Shown: positions 7,907 to 18,969, counted from the first letter of the stretch. The stretch: 64,000 bases of DNA from an uncultured Roseateles sp. (GCF_945956965.1 NZ_CAMFJS010000013.1:62001-126000), one strand, 5' to 3'. Numbers and translations are program-made. The notes: generated by a model from the letters alone, not told the origin.

Positions 7907-10900
7907 ATGGCCCCCACTAACGTGTCTCAAGTCAATTCATTCAAGCTCGGCCTTTTGCTGCCCCTGAGCGGGGTAGCGTCGATTTATGGTCAGGAAATTC
8001 TGCGTGCCGCTAGCTTGGCGGTGGCGCAAGTCAATGCCGCCGGTGGCATTGCCGGGCATGTGCTGGAGTTGCTGGCTCAGGATGACGGCAGCCAAGCCGA
8101 CACCGCCGTGGCCGCGGCCCTGACGCTCATTGATGTGCAGGGCTGCCGTGCCCTGATTGGGCCGCTGTTGTCGAATGCGCGGCATGCAGTGGTGGGCGAG
8201 GTGATGGCCATGCGGGGCCTGCCCATGCTCAATTTCTCCTGCCAGGAAGGCAGCATCCGCGAGCATGGCTTCTTCAGCTTTGCGGCCCTGCCCAATCAGC
8301 AGATCGAGCCCTTGATGCGGGTGCTGGTGCAGCGCTTCGGCCACAAGGTGTTTTTCGCCGGCAGCAATTACGAGTGGCCGCGCGGTTCCATCGAAGCCGC
8401 CCGCCGCGCCTTGGCCCAGCATGGTGGCGAGGCGGTGGGTGAGCAGTACCTGCCCCTGGGCCTCAAGGGGCGGGATCTGCCGGCCTTGATGGATGCTTTG
8501 CACTGCTCGGGCGCCGATGTGTTTGTGCCCTTCTTTGCCGGGCGCGACCAGATCCAGGTGTTGCAAGCCTTTGCCCAAGCCGGATTGAAGGCGCGCATGG
8601 CGGTGGTCAGCTGCCAGTTCGACGAGGTCATGGCCAGCCAGCTGAGGCCGGATGAGCGGGAGGGCATCTACTCCTGCAACACCTACTTCATGAGCCTGGG
8701 CAATGCCGAGAACCAGGACATGCTGGCGCAATTGCGCCAATGGCCCGGCGTGAACGGGCTGTGGCCGCAGGGCAATGGGGTGGTCAGCAATTTCGGCGCG
8801 GGGGCTTTTCTGTGTGTGAAGGCCTTGGCGCAAGCGGCCGCCGCATGCCAGCGCCTGGATGCCACCAGCCTGATCGATTCGCTCAAACAGGTGGACCTGC
8901 TGGCGCCGCAGGGCCGGGTCTGCATGGACCCGGCCAGCCAGCATGTCAGCGTGGACATCTATCTGAGCTGCTGCGAGGCGCAGGGGAACTTCCTAGTCAT
9001 CGACCGCTTCCCGGCCCAGGCGCCCAGCGCGCCTGCTTGCTACACCTTGCCGCCGCCGCCGATGGCCGAGCTACGGGCGCCGCGGCCGCAGCAACAGCAT
9101 CAGCAGCAGGCCGGGAGCGAATCCAGCGCAAAGATGCCGCAAGCACCCAGGCCGGAGCCCTTCACCAGCGCCGAGCGGGCCGACCTGATGGCGTTTGCCG
9201 ACACGCCCATCATCGCAACCGATGGCCAGGGCTGGATTCGGCGAGCCAATTTCAGTGCCGCTGAATTGTTCGGCTACAGCGTAGAAGAACTCCACAGCAT
9301 GTCGGTGCACAGTCTGCTGCCGCCGCATCTGCGGGAGCGGCATGTGAAGTTGTTCCAGCGCTTTCTGGACAGCGAGGAGCAGCTGCGCCGCATGTCGGGT
9401 CGCGGCGATATCGTGGGCTATCGCAAGGACGGCAGCTTCTTTCCGCTCGAAGCCTCGATCGCCAAATTCCGCCTGGACGATGGCTGGTCCCTGGTCGTGA
9501 CCCTGCGGGACATCAGCGATCGCAAGCAAGCCGAGGCGCAGCTGCTGTGGCGCGCCACACATGATGATCTGACCCACTTGCCCAACCGGGCCTTGTTCAC
9601 CGAGCGTTTGCAAAATGCGCTGGAGCGCTCGCGCCGCCTGGACCTGAGCGTGGCCGTGCTCTTCATCGATCTGGACGGTTTCAAGCTCATCAACGACAGC
9701 CATGGGCATGAGGCCGGCGACCTCTTGCTGCAAGAAGTGGCTCGGCGCCTGGGCAGTTGCGTGCGGCCGGGCGACACAGTGGCGCGTTTGGCAGGCGATG
9801 AATTCGTGGTGCTGTGCGAGCAGCTGCAGCAGCCCGAGAGCATTTCCATGCTGGCCGAACGCATCAATGTGGCTTTGCGCCAGCTCATGCATCTGGGCAG
9901 TGTCACTGTGCGGGTATCGGCCAGCATCGGCGTGGCGGTGGGACATGGCAGCACGCATGCGGCGCAAGACATCTTGCAGGGCGCCGATATGGCCATGTAT
10001 GTCGCCAAAGAGCGCGGCCGCGACGGCTGGCGCTTCTTCAATGAAGGCCTGCAGATTCAGGCCCGCGACCGCATGAGCATCAGCCAGGGCTTGCCGCTGG
10101 CGCTGGCACGCCACGAGCTGAGCGTGGTGTTTCAGCCCATTGTGGATGCCATGCGGGGCGAGGTCATCGGCAGCGAATTGCTGCTGCGCTGGCATCCACC
10201 CGGCGGCGCGGTGGCGCCCGATCGATTCATTCCTTTGGCCGAGGCCAGCGGCGCCATCGTGCCCATCGGCCTGTGGGTGTTCCGCCAGGCTTGCCAGGCC
10301 GAGCGGCGCTGGCGTGAGCGCTGGGGTCAGGCCGCGCCGCATGTGTCCGTGAATGTGTCGGCGCGTCAGCTCGATGCCCCTGGTTTTGTGACGCAATTGC
10401 AGGCCGAGTTGGCCCAGAGTGGGGCCGACCCGGAGCGGGTGATTCTGGAGCTCACCGAGACGGCCTTGATGTCCGATATGGATGAGCTTGTGGAAAAGCT
10501 GCGCGCCTTGGCCGCCCTGGGCTTGCGCATCGCGGTGGACGATTTCGGCACCGGCTACTCCTGCCTCTCGCGCCTGACCCGGTTGCCGGTGAGCATTCTG
10601 AAAATTGATCGCAGCTTCATCGCCAATGTCCCGGACAAAGCCGAGGACATGGCGGTGGCGCGCGCCGTGGTGGGCCTGGGCAAATCCCTGGGCCTGACCC
10701 TGGTGGCCGAGGGCGTGGAAACCGAAATCCAGGCCGCAGAAATGCGCCAGCTCGGCTGCGACATGTTGCAAGGCTATTTGTGCGGCAAGCCGCTCGATGA
10801 AGCCGAGTTCATGCGGCGTGTGGATGCCGATGCGCGTGCCGAACGGGCCAGGCCTATCACGCCGCCGGCGCAAGAGCTAGAGGCCGTCATTTGTTCCTTG

Positions 10901-10918
10901 TGTTTGAGGCCGGCTTGA
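7907..10918 (+). CDS. Cytosolic periplasmic-binding-fold / PAS / GGDEF / EAL signalling protein
   Basis: About 1003 residues from ATG 7907 (TTG 7901 also in frame). Domains: a type I periplasmic-binding-protein fold of the amide/branched-chain amino acid class (about 10-365); a PAS domain (about 418-545); GGDEF (about 548-710) with the active loop as AGDEF and an RxxD inhibitory site (RPGD) five residues before it; and EAL (about 725-985). In the EAL domain the signature reads ELL, but the catalytic set is present (VNVSARQL, ELTETAL, VDDFGTGYS, KIDRSF, VAEGVET). There is no signal peptide or transmembrane segment, so the ligand domain should be cytosolic, as in AmiC. It probably converts a small ligand signal into changes in cyclic di-GMP. 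The net direction is unclear; the EAL side looks intact. Confidence 0.88.
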   Translation: MAPTNVSQVNSFKLGLLLPLSGVASIYGQEILRAASLAVAQVNAAGGIAGHVLELLAQDDGSQADTAVAAALTLIDVQGCRALIGPLLSNARHAVVGEVMAMRGLPMLNFSCQEGSIREHGFFSFAALPNQQIEPLMRVLVQRFGHKVFFAGSNYEWPRGSIEAARRALAQHGGEAVGEQYLPLGLKGRDLPALMDALHCSGADVFVPFFAGRDQIQVLQAFAQAGLKARMAVVSCQFDEVMASQLRPDEREGIYSCNTYFMSLGNAENQDMLAQLRQWPGVNGLWPQGNGVVSNFGAGAFLCVKALAQAAAACQRLDATSLIDSLKQVDLLAPQGRVCMDPASQHVSVDIYLSCCEAQGNFLVIDRFPAQAPSAPACYTLPPPPMAELRAPRPQQQHQQQAGSESSAKMPQAPRPEPFTSAERADLMAFADTPIIATDGQGWIRRANFSAAELFGYSVEELHSMSVHSLLPPHLRERHVKLFQRFLDSEEQLRRMSGRGDIVGYRKDGSFFPLEASIAKFRLDDGWSLVVTLRDISDRKQAEAQLLWRATHDDLTHLPNRALFTERLQNALERSRRLDLSVAVLFIDLDGFKLINDSHGHEAGDLLLQEVARRLGSCVRPGDTVARLAGDEFVVLCEQLQQPESISMLAERINVALRQLMHLGSVTVRVSASIGVAVGHGSTHAAQDILQGADMAMYVAKERGRDGWRFFNEGLQIQARDRMSISQGLPLALARHELSVVFQPIVDAMRGEVIGSELLLRWHPPGGAVAPDRFIPLAEASGAIVPIGLWVFRQACQAERRWRERWGQAAPHVSVNVSARQLDAPGFVTQLQAELAQSGADPERVILELTETALMSDMDELVEKLRALAALGLRIAVDDFGTGYSCLSRLTRLPVSILKIDRSFIANVPDKAEDMAVARAVVGLGKSLGLTLVAEGVETEIQAAEMRQLGCDMLQGYLCGKPLDEAEFMRRVDADARAERARPITPPAQELEAVICSLCLRPA

Positions 10919-11062
10919 AGTCAGGACCCAGGGCTGACGACGATCGTTGCGCCTGGCCCCAGGCTCAGCAAGGCTGGCCGTTTGTCGACCTAACGCCTAT
11001 CTCGGTGGACCATCCGGCAAAGCCCTGCTGCGGACTGGCTTGATTTGCGCTAAGGTCAGGGC

Positions 11063-11722
11063 ATGATCATCGAGCCTCCTTTCCCTGAACGCGCGGGTGC
11101 TGTGGCGCCGCGCAATCCTGTGCACTTTTATTTCGATTTCTCCTCGCCTTATTCCTATATCGCTTCGGAGTGGATTGAAGCCGTGGCCGCCCGCCATGGC
11201 CGGCCGGTGCAGTGGCATGCCATATTGCTGGGCGTGACTTTTCAGGCCGCCGAGTTGAAGCCGCCCGTGGCTTATCCGCTCAAGCGCGACTATGTGCTGC
11301 GGGACTTTGCCCGCTCGGCGCAGTTCGCCGGCTTGCCCTACAAGCAGCCGAGCGCCTTTCCCATCGCCAGCCAGAATGCGGCCCGCGTGTTCTGGTGGCT
11401 GCATGCCCAAGACCCCGCGCGTGCGGTGGCTTGGGCCCGGGCTGGTTTGCGGGCCTATTTCACCCGGGATGTGGCACTCAATGACGAGGCGCAACTCAAG
11501 GCCCTGGCCGCCGAGTCTGGCCTGGACCCGGAAGCCGCCCAGGCCGCCTGGCAGGATACGCAGTGGAAAGAGCGGCTCAAAGCCGAGAACCAAGCGGCCA
11601 TTGCCGCCGGCGTTTTTGGCGCGCCCTTTTTCATCATCGACGGCGAAGGCTTCTGGGGTAATGACCGCCAGGCTCAGATCGAACGCTGGCTCAGCAGCGG
11701 CCCGTTCAGAGGCTTGGTTTAA
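11063..11722 (+). CDS. 2-hydroxychromene-2-carboxylate isomerase-like DsbA-family protein
   Basis: A 219-residue thioredoxin-fold protein of the HCCA isomerase/kappa glutathione transferase group. The N-terminus NPVHFYFDFSSPYSYIASEW carries the Ser of the FSSPYSY motif that replaces the Cys of DsbA. The C-terminal part has GVFGAPFFIIDGEGFWGNDR, the usual cis-Pro loop and FWG(N/Q)DR motif. Length is typical. Family members isomerise 2-hydroxychromene-2-carboxylate in naphthalene breakdown or act as glutathione-dependent transferases. No aromatic-degradation genes are nearby, so the real substrate is open. Confidence 0.88.
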   Translation: MIIEPPFPERAGAVAPRNPVHFYFDFSSPYSYIASEWIEAVAARHGRPVQWHAILLGVTFQAAELKPPVAYPLKRDYVLRDFARSAQFAGLPYKQPSAFPIASQNAARVFWWLHAQDPARAVAWARAGLRAYFTRDVALNDEAQLKALAAESGLDPEAAQAAWQDTQWKERLKAENQAAIAAGVFGAPFFIIDGEGFWGNDRQAQIERWLSSGPFRGLV

Positions 11723-11724
11723 GG

Positions 11725-11943
11725 CTATCCGGGGCGAGCGCTTTGGCCTGCCTCGGCCCGGCTCAATTCGCGCAGGCAGCTCAGGCATAGGCAGCGGCTG
11801 TACTGCTCGCTCAAGCGCTGCCGCAGGGCCGCGCTGAGCTGCAGATCAAAGCAGTCGCAGCGCGTGTCTTGTGCGCCGCAGTGGAAGCCGGCGCCGCAAC
11901 GCGGGCAGCTGTCCGCGGTATCGGCAAGTTCCGGCGCGCTCAC
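11725..11943 (-). CDS. Small cysteine-rich CWC family protein
   Basis: A 72-residue protein with a GTG start that overlaps the stop codon of the upstream synthetase gene by 3 bp (GTGA), implying translational coupling. It has eight Cys in a CPRCG...CDCF...CLCLSCL pattern, which matches the cysteine-rich CWC family, likely a small zinc-binding protein. Function is unknown. Confidence 0.75.
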   Translation of the reverse strand: MSAPELADTADSCPRCGAGFHCGAQDTRCDCFDLQLSAALRQRLSEQYSRCLCLSCLRELSRAEAGQSARPG

Positions 11944-13487
11944 GCAAACAGCCCCTGGTGTTGCTGGCGCAGCAGATTCTTCTGCACCTTGCCCATGGCA
12001 TTGCGCGGCAGCTCGCTCAAGACAAATACCTGCTTGGGCACTTTGAAGTTGGCGATCTGCCGCTTCAGCGTGGCGATCAAGGCCTCGCCGTCCAGCGTAG
12101 CGTCGGGACGCGCGACCACCGCCGCGACCACAGCCTCGCCAAAGTCGGGATGCGGCACGCCGACGACGGCCGACTCCAGCACGCCCTCCATCTCGTTGAG
12201 ATAACTCTCAATCTCGGCGGGGTAAACGTTGTAGCCACCGCTGATGATCAGGTCCTTGGCGCGGCCGATGATGCTCAGATAGCCGTTGCCGTCCAGGCGG
12301 CCCACGTCTCCGGTCTTGAACCAGCCATCGGGCGTGAACTCTTGCTGCGTTTTCTCGGGCATGCGCCAGTAGCCTGAAAACACATTCGGACCGCGCACTT
12401 CGATGTGGCCGATCTCGTCCGTGGCGCAGGGTTGGCCATCGTCCTTGTGCACCCGCAAGCTCACGCCGGGCAGGGCGGGGCCTACTGTGCCCCCAATGCG
12501 CTCACCGTCGAGCCCACGGCAGGGGTTGGAGCTGAGCATCAAGGTTTCGCTCATGCCGTAGCGTTCCAGAATGGTGTGGCCGCTGCGCTGCTGCCAGTCT
12601 TCAAAGGTTTCCAGCAACAGCGGTGCCGAGCCGCTGATGAAGAGCCGCATCGAGGCGCAAGCCTGCGGCGTCAGCGCGGCCTCGCCCAGCATGCGCACAT
12701 AAAGCGTTGGCACGCCCATGAAGACCGTGGCTTCGCTGAACTTGGCGATGACGGCGCGCGGCTCGAACTTGGCGAACCAGATCATCTTGCTGCCGTTCAG
12801 CAGCGCCCCATGCGAAGCGACGAAGAGCCCGTGCACATGAAAAATCGGCAGGGCGTGGATCAAGACATCGCCACTCTTCCAGTCCCACAAGTCCTTCAGC
12901 GTTAGCGCATTGCTGAGCAGATTGCCGTGGCTGAGCATGGCACCCTTGCTGCGCCCTGTGGTGCCACTGGTGTAGAGAATGGCGGCCAGATCGTCGGCCT
13001 GCTTGTCGACCGGCTCATGCTGATCGCTCATGCTGGCCGCTCGGTCCAGCAAGCTGCCGCTGCGGTCATCGTTAAGGGTGAACACATACTGCGTGCCGGC
13101 CTGGAAGGCCAGCTTGGACACCCAGCCGAAATGAGCCCTCGCGCACACCAGCAGGGCGGGTTCGGCATCGCGGATGAAGTAGTCCAGCTCGGCCGCCTGA
13201 TAGGCCTGGTTCAGCGGCAGATAGACATAACCCGCGCGCAGCACGGCCAGGTAAAGCATCAGCGCTTCCACGCTCTTCTCGGTGTGCGCCGCGATGCGGC
13301 TGTCGGCGGGCAGGTTCAGCGAGAGCAGCAAATTGGCCAGCATGGCCGTGCCACGCTCCAGATCGCGCCAGCTGTAGCGCAGCGGGCCGCCGTCGCTGGC
13401 CACTTGATCCGCGCATTCGATGGCGATGGCGTCAAGGTCGGTGGGGAATGCGGCGCGCAAGGCGGCAAAGAGATTGGCGTGGCTCAT
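11940..13487 (-). CDS. matB: Malonyl-CoA synthetase (malonate-CoA ligase)
   Basis: About 515 residues, an ANL-superfamily adenylating enzyme. The P-loop-like core motif is LYTSGTTGRSKGAMLSHGN; the later motifs are GWFKTGDVG, GRAKDLIISGGYNVYP, and a C-terminal catalytic Lys in LPRNAMGKVQK. The combination GRSKGAMLSHGNLLSNALTL and PRNAMGKVQKNLLR is what I know from MatB proteins, which make malonyl-CoA (or methylmalonyl-CoA) from malonate, ATP and CoA. The start was set at ATG 13487 (SHANLFAALRAAFP) rather than 13547, because MatB proteins begin about there. A general medium/short-chain acyl-CoA ligase is the alternative. It is divergent from a sigma-54 activator. Confidence 0.8.
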   Translation of the reverse strand: MSHANLFAALRAAFPTDLDAIAIECADQVASDGGPLRYSWRDLERGTAMLANLLLSLNLPADSRIAAHTEKSVEALMLYLAVLRAGYVYLPLNQAYQAAELDYFIRDAEPALLVCARAHFGWVSKLAFQAGTQYVFTLNDDRSGSLLDRAASMSDQHEPVDKQADDLAAILYTSGTTGRSKGAMLSHGNLLSNALTLKDLWDWKSGDVLIHALPIFHVHGLFVASHGALLNGSKMIWFAKFEPRAVIAKFSEATVFMGVPTLYVRMLGEAALTPQACASMRLFISGSAPLLLETFEDWQQRSGHTILERYGMSETLMLSSNPCRGLDGERIGGTVGPALPGVSLRVHKDDGQPCATDEIGHIEVRGPNVFSGYWRMPEKTQQEFTPDGWFKTGDVGRLDGNGYLSIIGRAKDLIISGGYNVYPAEIESYLNEMEGVLESAVVGVPHPDFGEAVVAAVVARPDATLDGEALIATLKRQIANFKVPKQVFVLSELPRNAMGKVQKNLLRQQHQGLFA

Positions 13488-13603
13488 GGGCGCATTGTCG
13501 CCAATGCCGGGGCACGCAAACGGGTTTTCCCCGCATCTTGTACCCACTGTTACAGGCTGCGCGGCTGCTACATTGTGTCGGCCCCATTGCCGAGGAAATT
13601 CGC

Positions 13604-15097
<1,494 letters not shown>

Positions 15098-15302
15098 TCT
15101 GGGTTGAGATGGGCATTGGCCATGCCTTGCCTTCGCTGCAAAGCTGATGTTGGCCATCCGGTTCGGAACAAGTCCGCAAAGCCCCTGCTGTTCGTGTATT
15201 GATTGCCTTGCTATGGCAGGCCGCCTCATCCATAGTCAAAACAAGTTGCTGCCGCAGAGACAGCGGTGACTGGATCGACAAGAAGATGATGGAGACAAGT
15301 TG

Positions 15303-16844
15303 ATGCGAACGATGCTTTTGGCGACGCGCTTGCGCGTGTCTGTGGTGGGGGCGGTTCTGGGCTTCTTGCTGCTGATCTTCTTGCTCTCCGAGCGCGAAGC
15401 CGACAGCCTGATGAGCATCAAGATGATCACCACCGTCGAGCAGGTCAAACAGGCCGAGAAGATCGTCATCGGCTTCCACGACAAAGCCAAATCCGGCGCG
15501 ATGAGCGAGGCCGAGGCCAAGGCCGCAGCAGCTGCCGAGATCGGCAAGATCCGCTACTCCGGCAGTGAGTACATCTGGATCAACGACATGACCCCGCGCA
15601 TGGTCATGCACCCGATCAAGCCCGAGCTCAATGGCAAGGACTTGAACGGGAACAAAGATCCCAAGGGCAAGCTCTTGTTTGTCGAGTTTGTCAGAGTCGT
15701 CAAGGCCAGTGGCTCGGGTTATGTGGACTATCTCTGGCCCAAGCCTGGCGCCACGGAGCCCGTTGGTAAGCGCAGCTATGTGCAAGGCTTCGCGCCCTGG
15801 GGCTGGGTGATTGGCTCCGGCGTCTACGTGGATGATGTGGATGCGGTGGCGCGCAGTGACGCCTCGGTCGGTTGGCTGTTTGCCTTGATCGGCGGTGGCT
15901 TGGCCTTGGTCATTGTTGAGGTCTTTGTGCGCAATCTGCGCCGCCGCTTGGGGGTGATGCAGCAGGTCATGCAAGCTGTGGCCGAAGGGGATTTGCGCAG
16001 CGAGATCGAGGTGGGTCAGCGTGATGAGATCGGCCTGGTGATGGAGCAGGTGGTGGCCATGCAGCAGCGCCTGGGTGAATTGGTGCAGGCCATTCGCGGG
16101 GCGACGGATTCCATGGGCCATGCCTCCAGCGAGGTGGCGCTGGGCAGCCAGGACTTGTCCATGCGGACCGAGCAGGCCGCTTCCAATTTGCAGCAAACCG
16201 CGGCGGCCATGCAGGGCCTGACCGAGCAAGTGCAGCACAGCGCGCAAGCGGCGCGCCAGACCAATCAGCTGGCCGACAGCGCCGCCGAGCGCGCACGCGC
16301 GGGTGCCGCCGTGATGAGTGAAGTGGTGGGCACCATGGACGGCATCTCGACGGCCAGCCGCAAGATTTCGGACATCATTGCGGTGATCGACGGCGTGGCC
16401 TTCCAGACCAATATCCTGGCGCTCAATGCCGCCGTGGAGGCCGCACGCGCTGGCGAGCAAGGCCGCGGCTTTGCGGTGGTGGCCTCGGAAGTACGCACCT
16501 TGGCCCAGCGCTCTGCTCAGGCGGCCAAGGAGATCAAGACCTTGATCCTGGATTCGGTTGAGCGCGTGGCGGCCGGCACCCAGCAGGTCAGCCGGGCGGG
16601 TGCCTCGATGGATGAGATTTTGAGCGCGGTGCAGCGCGTCACCACCACGGTGAACGAGATCACGCAGGCGAGCGCCGGCCAATCCGACGGTATCGGCCAG
16701 ATCAATCAGGCCGTGACCCAGCTCGACAGCATGACGCAGCAGAACGCCGCCCTGGTCGAGCAGACCGCCGCCGCGGCGGAATCCCTGCGGCAGCAGGCGC
16801 AAGGGCTGAACGACACGGTGTCGGTGTTCCGTACCCGAGGCTGA
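15303..16844 (+). CDS. Methyl-accepting chemotaxis protein with Cache sensor domain
   Basis: About 513 residues from ATG 15303. Transmembrane helix 1 spans about 9-29. A periplasmic single-Cache (sCache_2-like) sensor spans about 30-185 ([32 protein letters not shown]). Helix 2 is about 190-210, then HAMP and a signalling coiled-coil with the conserved hairpin tip ([40 protein letters not shown]). No C-terminal NWETF-type CheR tether is present. sCache_2 receptors often bind small carboxylates. It lies between the sigma-54 activator and the transporter operon on the same strand, which suggests taxis toward the compound handled by those genes (inference). Confidence 0.92.
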   Translation: MRTMLLATRLRVSVVGAVLGFLLLIFLLSEREADSLMSIKMITTVEQVKQAEKIVIGFHDKAKSGAMSEAEAKAAAAAEIGKIRYSGSEYIWINDMTPRMVMHPIKPELNGKDLNGNKDPKGKLLFVEFVRVVKASGSGYVDYLWPKPGATEPVGKRSYVQGFAPWGWVIGSGVYVDDVDAVARSDASVGWLFALIGGGLALVIVEVFVRNLRRRLGVMQQVMQAVAEGDLRSEIEVGQRDEIGLVMEQVVAMQQRLGELVQAIRGATDSMGHASSEVALGSQDLSMRTEQAASNLQQTAAAMQGLTEQVQHSAQAARQTNQLADSAAERARAGAAVMSEVVGTMDGISTASRKISDIIAVIDGVAFQTNILALNAAVEAARAGEQGRGFAVVASEVRTLAQRSAQAAKEIKTLILDSVERVAAGTQQVSRAGASMDEILSAVQRVTTTVNEITQASAGQSDGIGQINQAVTQLDSMTQQNAALVEQTAAAAESLRQQAQGLNDTVSVFRTRG

Positions 16845-17190
16845 GTTGCTGGGTGACGATCGCCGCCTCGCGGGCCGCTTCCGCCCGAGCGGGCGTGTGG
16901 CGGAAATTCAGTCTGTGTCTGAAAAATAGACAAATGCGGGCGTTGGCTGTCTGAGTTTCAGTCGATTTGGGCGTGCGGCATAGGCTTGGGCGCGCGCAGT
17001 GCCCCCACCTGAGGGCCTGAGCTTTCGGGTCAAAGTCCATGCGCGATTGCGCTGCTGCCTGCTGTTTGCAAGGCCTGAATAGGCGCGCGCCACCTCAATC
17101 AAGCTTGGCCCGGCGGATTCGCCGTGATCAGCTGAAATCCAGCCCGCTTCGAGTGCATGGCCTCAGTGTTTGCACCAGGGTGGGGATTTT
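16845..17190. other. Intergenic region with candidate activator sites
   Basis: No supported gene. Near 16905-16920 the sequence TTCAGTCTGTGTCTGAA forms a short inverted repeat, and TTCAGTC returns near 16957 next to CTGTCTGAG. These lie about 250-310 bp upstream of the sigma-54 promoter, within the range used by enhancer-binding proteins, and are candidate upstream activator sites. Confidence 0.3.
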
Positions 17191-17206
17191 CGGCACGCGG
17201 CTTGCA
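17191..17206 (+). promoter_or_regulatory. Sigma-54 (-24/-12) promoter upstream of the ABC transporter operon
   Basis: CGGCACGCGGCTTGCA matches the RpoN consensus TGGCACG-N4-TTGC(A/T) at all but the first base. The invariant GG (17192-17193) and GC (17204-17205) are separated by the required 10 bp. Transcription would start near 17217, about 85 bp before the binding-protein start codon at 17301. Confidence 0.8.
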
Positions 17207-17300
17207 TGAAGAAGTTCACAGTGTCCGCGCCGCTCGGTGCGAAAGGCACGCAAGCATGCAATCAAGCAAGTACGCCCGATTGATCCAGGAGACACCCCGC

Positions 17301-18578
17301 ATGAAGACGTTCAAGACGCAAATGATGTTGGCCGCCCCGCAGCCTAGCCCCTCTTTGCCGCGCCCCGCAGCGCGACGCCGTGGCTACTGCCTGCTGATGC
17401 TCGCTGCGCTGGCCGGCGTGGGCGGCAGCTTGGGCGGGTATGGTATTGCCCAGGCGGCTGATAAGGGTGAAGTTCGCATTGCCCATGTTTACAGCAAGAC
17501 CGGCCCGTTGGAGGCCTACGGCAAGCAAACCCAGACCGGCTTCATGATGGGCCTGGACTACGCCACAGGCGGCAGCATGATGGTGGCCGGCAAGAAGATT
17601 GTGGTGATCGAGAAAGACGACCAAGGCAAGCCCGATATCGGCAAGAGCCAGCTGGCCACCGCCTACGGTGATGACAAGGCTGACCTCGCGGTGGGCCCCT
17701 CGTCCTCCGGCGTGGCGCTGGCGCTTTTGCCGGTGGCGGAGGAGTACAAAAAGATTTTGCTGGTGGAGCCCGCCGTGGCCGATTCCATCACCGGCGATAA
17801 GTGGAACAAATACATCTTCCGCACTGGCCGCAACTCCAGCCAAGATGCGATTGCCAATGCAGTGGCGCTGGACAAGCCGGGCGTTAGCATCGCCACCTTG
17901 GCGCAAGACTATGCCTTTGGCCGCGACGGCGTGAAGGCTTTCAAGGACGCGGTCAAGAAGGCCAAGATCGTTCACGAAGAGTATTTGCCGGTCAGCACCA
18001 CCGACTTCACCGCCGGTGCCCAGCGCCTGATCGACAAGCTCAAAGATCAGCCCGGCCGCAAGATCATTTTTGTGATCTGGGCCGGCGCCGGCAATCCCTT
18101 CAAGATTGCCGATCTGGACTTGAAACGCTACGGCATCGAGATCGCCACCGGCGGCAATATCTTGCCCGCCATGGCCGCCTACAAGCAGTTCCCTGGCATG
18201 GAAGGTGCCAGTTACTACTACTTCGGCATGCCCAAGAATCCGGTCAATGAATGGCTGGTGGCCAACCATTACAAGCAGTTCAAAGCGCCGCCTGACTTTT
18301 TCACCGCCGGCGGCATGAGTGCCGCGATTGCCGTCGTGGAGGCCTTGAAGAAGACGGCCGGCGAGACCGGCACGAACAAGCTGATCAAGGCGATGGAGGG
18401 CATGTCTTTCGAGACGCCCAAGGGCAAGATGACGTTCCGCCCGGAAGATCATCAGGCGATGCAGTCGATGTATCACTTCAAGATCAAGGTGGATCCGGCG
18501 TTTGCGTGGGGTGTTCCAGAGTTGGTTCGTGAAATCAAACCGGAAGAGATGGCGGTGCCGATTCGGAATAAGCGTTGA
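17301..18578 (+). CDS. Liv-type ABC transporter substrate-binding protein
   Basis: About 425 residues from ATG 17301, preceded by AGGAGA at about 17287-17292; an upstream in-frame ATG (17157) would lie before the predicted transcription start. A long N-terminal segment with an Arg-rich patch and a hydrophobic stretch ends near GIAQAA-D, a plausible signal peptide. The mature part is a type I binding-protein fold (VRIAHVYSKTGPLEAYGKQT, VGPSSSGVALALLPVAEEY, LAQDYAFGRDGVKAF). It is the first gene of an operon with two ATPases, two permeases and a 3-hydroxybutyrate-oligomer hydrolase. The ligand is therefore likely a hydroxyacid or its oligomer rather than a branched-chain amino acid (inference). 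Confidence 0.88.
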   Translation: MKTFKTQMMLAAPQPSPSLPRPAARRRGYCLLMLAALAGVGGSLGGYGIAQAADKGEVRIAHVYSKTGPLEAYGKQTQTGFMMGLDYATGGSMMVAGKKIVVIEKDDQGKPDIGKSQLATAYGDDKADLAVGPSSSGVALALLPVAEEYKKILLVEPAVADSITGDKWNKYIFRTGRNSSQDAIANAVALDKPGVSIATLAQDYAFGRDGVKAFKDAVKKAKIVHEEYLPVSTTDFTAGAQRLIDKLKDQPGRKIIFVIWAGAGNPFKIADLDLKRYGIEIATGGNILPAMAAYKQFPGMEGASYYYFGMPKNPVNEWLVANHYKQFKAPPDFFTAGGMSAAIAVVEALKKTAGETGTNKLIKAMEGMSFETPKGKMTFRPEDHQAMQSMYHFKIKVDPAFAWGVPELVREIKPEEMAVPIRNKR

Positions 18579-18613
18579 GTTGCTGTTTGGTGGCTCGGTT
18601 GCTGGGCTAGCTA

Positions 18614-18969
18614 GAGCGCCGAATCCTCGGCTACTGCGCGACTCCAGTCCGTCGTTGCGGGTCCCCCCGTGAATCCTCACGTAGCGCTGCTACGTTCAGG
18701 TTCCCGGGTCCTCCCGCGCCTAGTCCTGAAGCCGCTCGCTACGCCTCGGGCGCTTTCATGGGCTGTTGAGCCAAAGCACAGGCCGAGAAGAATGCCAACA
18801 CCTCCCCTTGCCACAAGGCCGCATCGCCAGCGCCCGAGGCGTAGCGAGCGGTCCTTGGGCTAGGCGCGGGGGGACCCGCAGACCGGAACGTAGCAGCGCT
18901 ACGTGAGGATCTGGGGGAGGACCTGCAACGACGGCCAAGGGCCGCGCAGTAGCCGAGCATTCGGCGCTC
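18614..18969. repeat. 356-bp element made of two 141-bp imperfect inverted arms
   Basis: Left arm 18614-18754 and right arm 18829-18969 are reverse complements with scattered mismatches and no net length difference, separated by a 74-bp centre. Both outer ends read GAGCGCCGAAT inward and both inner ends CTCGGGCGCT. Each arm also holds the internal palindrome ACGTAGCGCTGCTACGT. No open frame of credible protein is present. It fills the gap between the binding-protein gene and the first ATPase gene. It could be a non-autonomous mobile repeat (MITE-like), or an RNA structure that lowers expression of the downstream membrane components. Confidence 0.85.

Noticed and set aside
13488-13603. Sigma-54 promoter for the malonyl-CoA synthetase gene
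   Set aside because: The best minus-strand candidate (TGGGTACAAGATGC) has wrong spacing.
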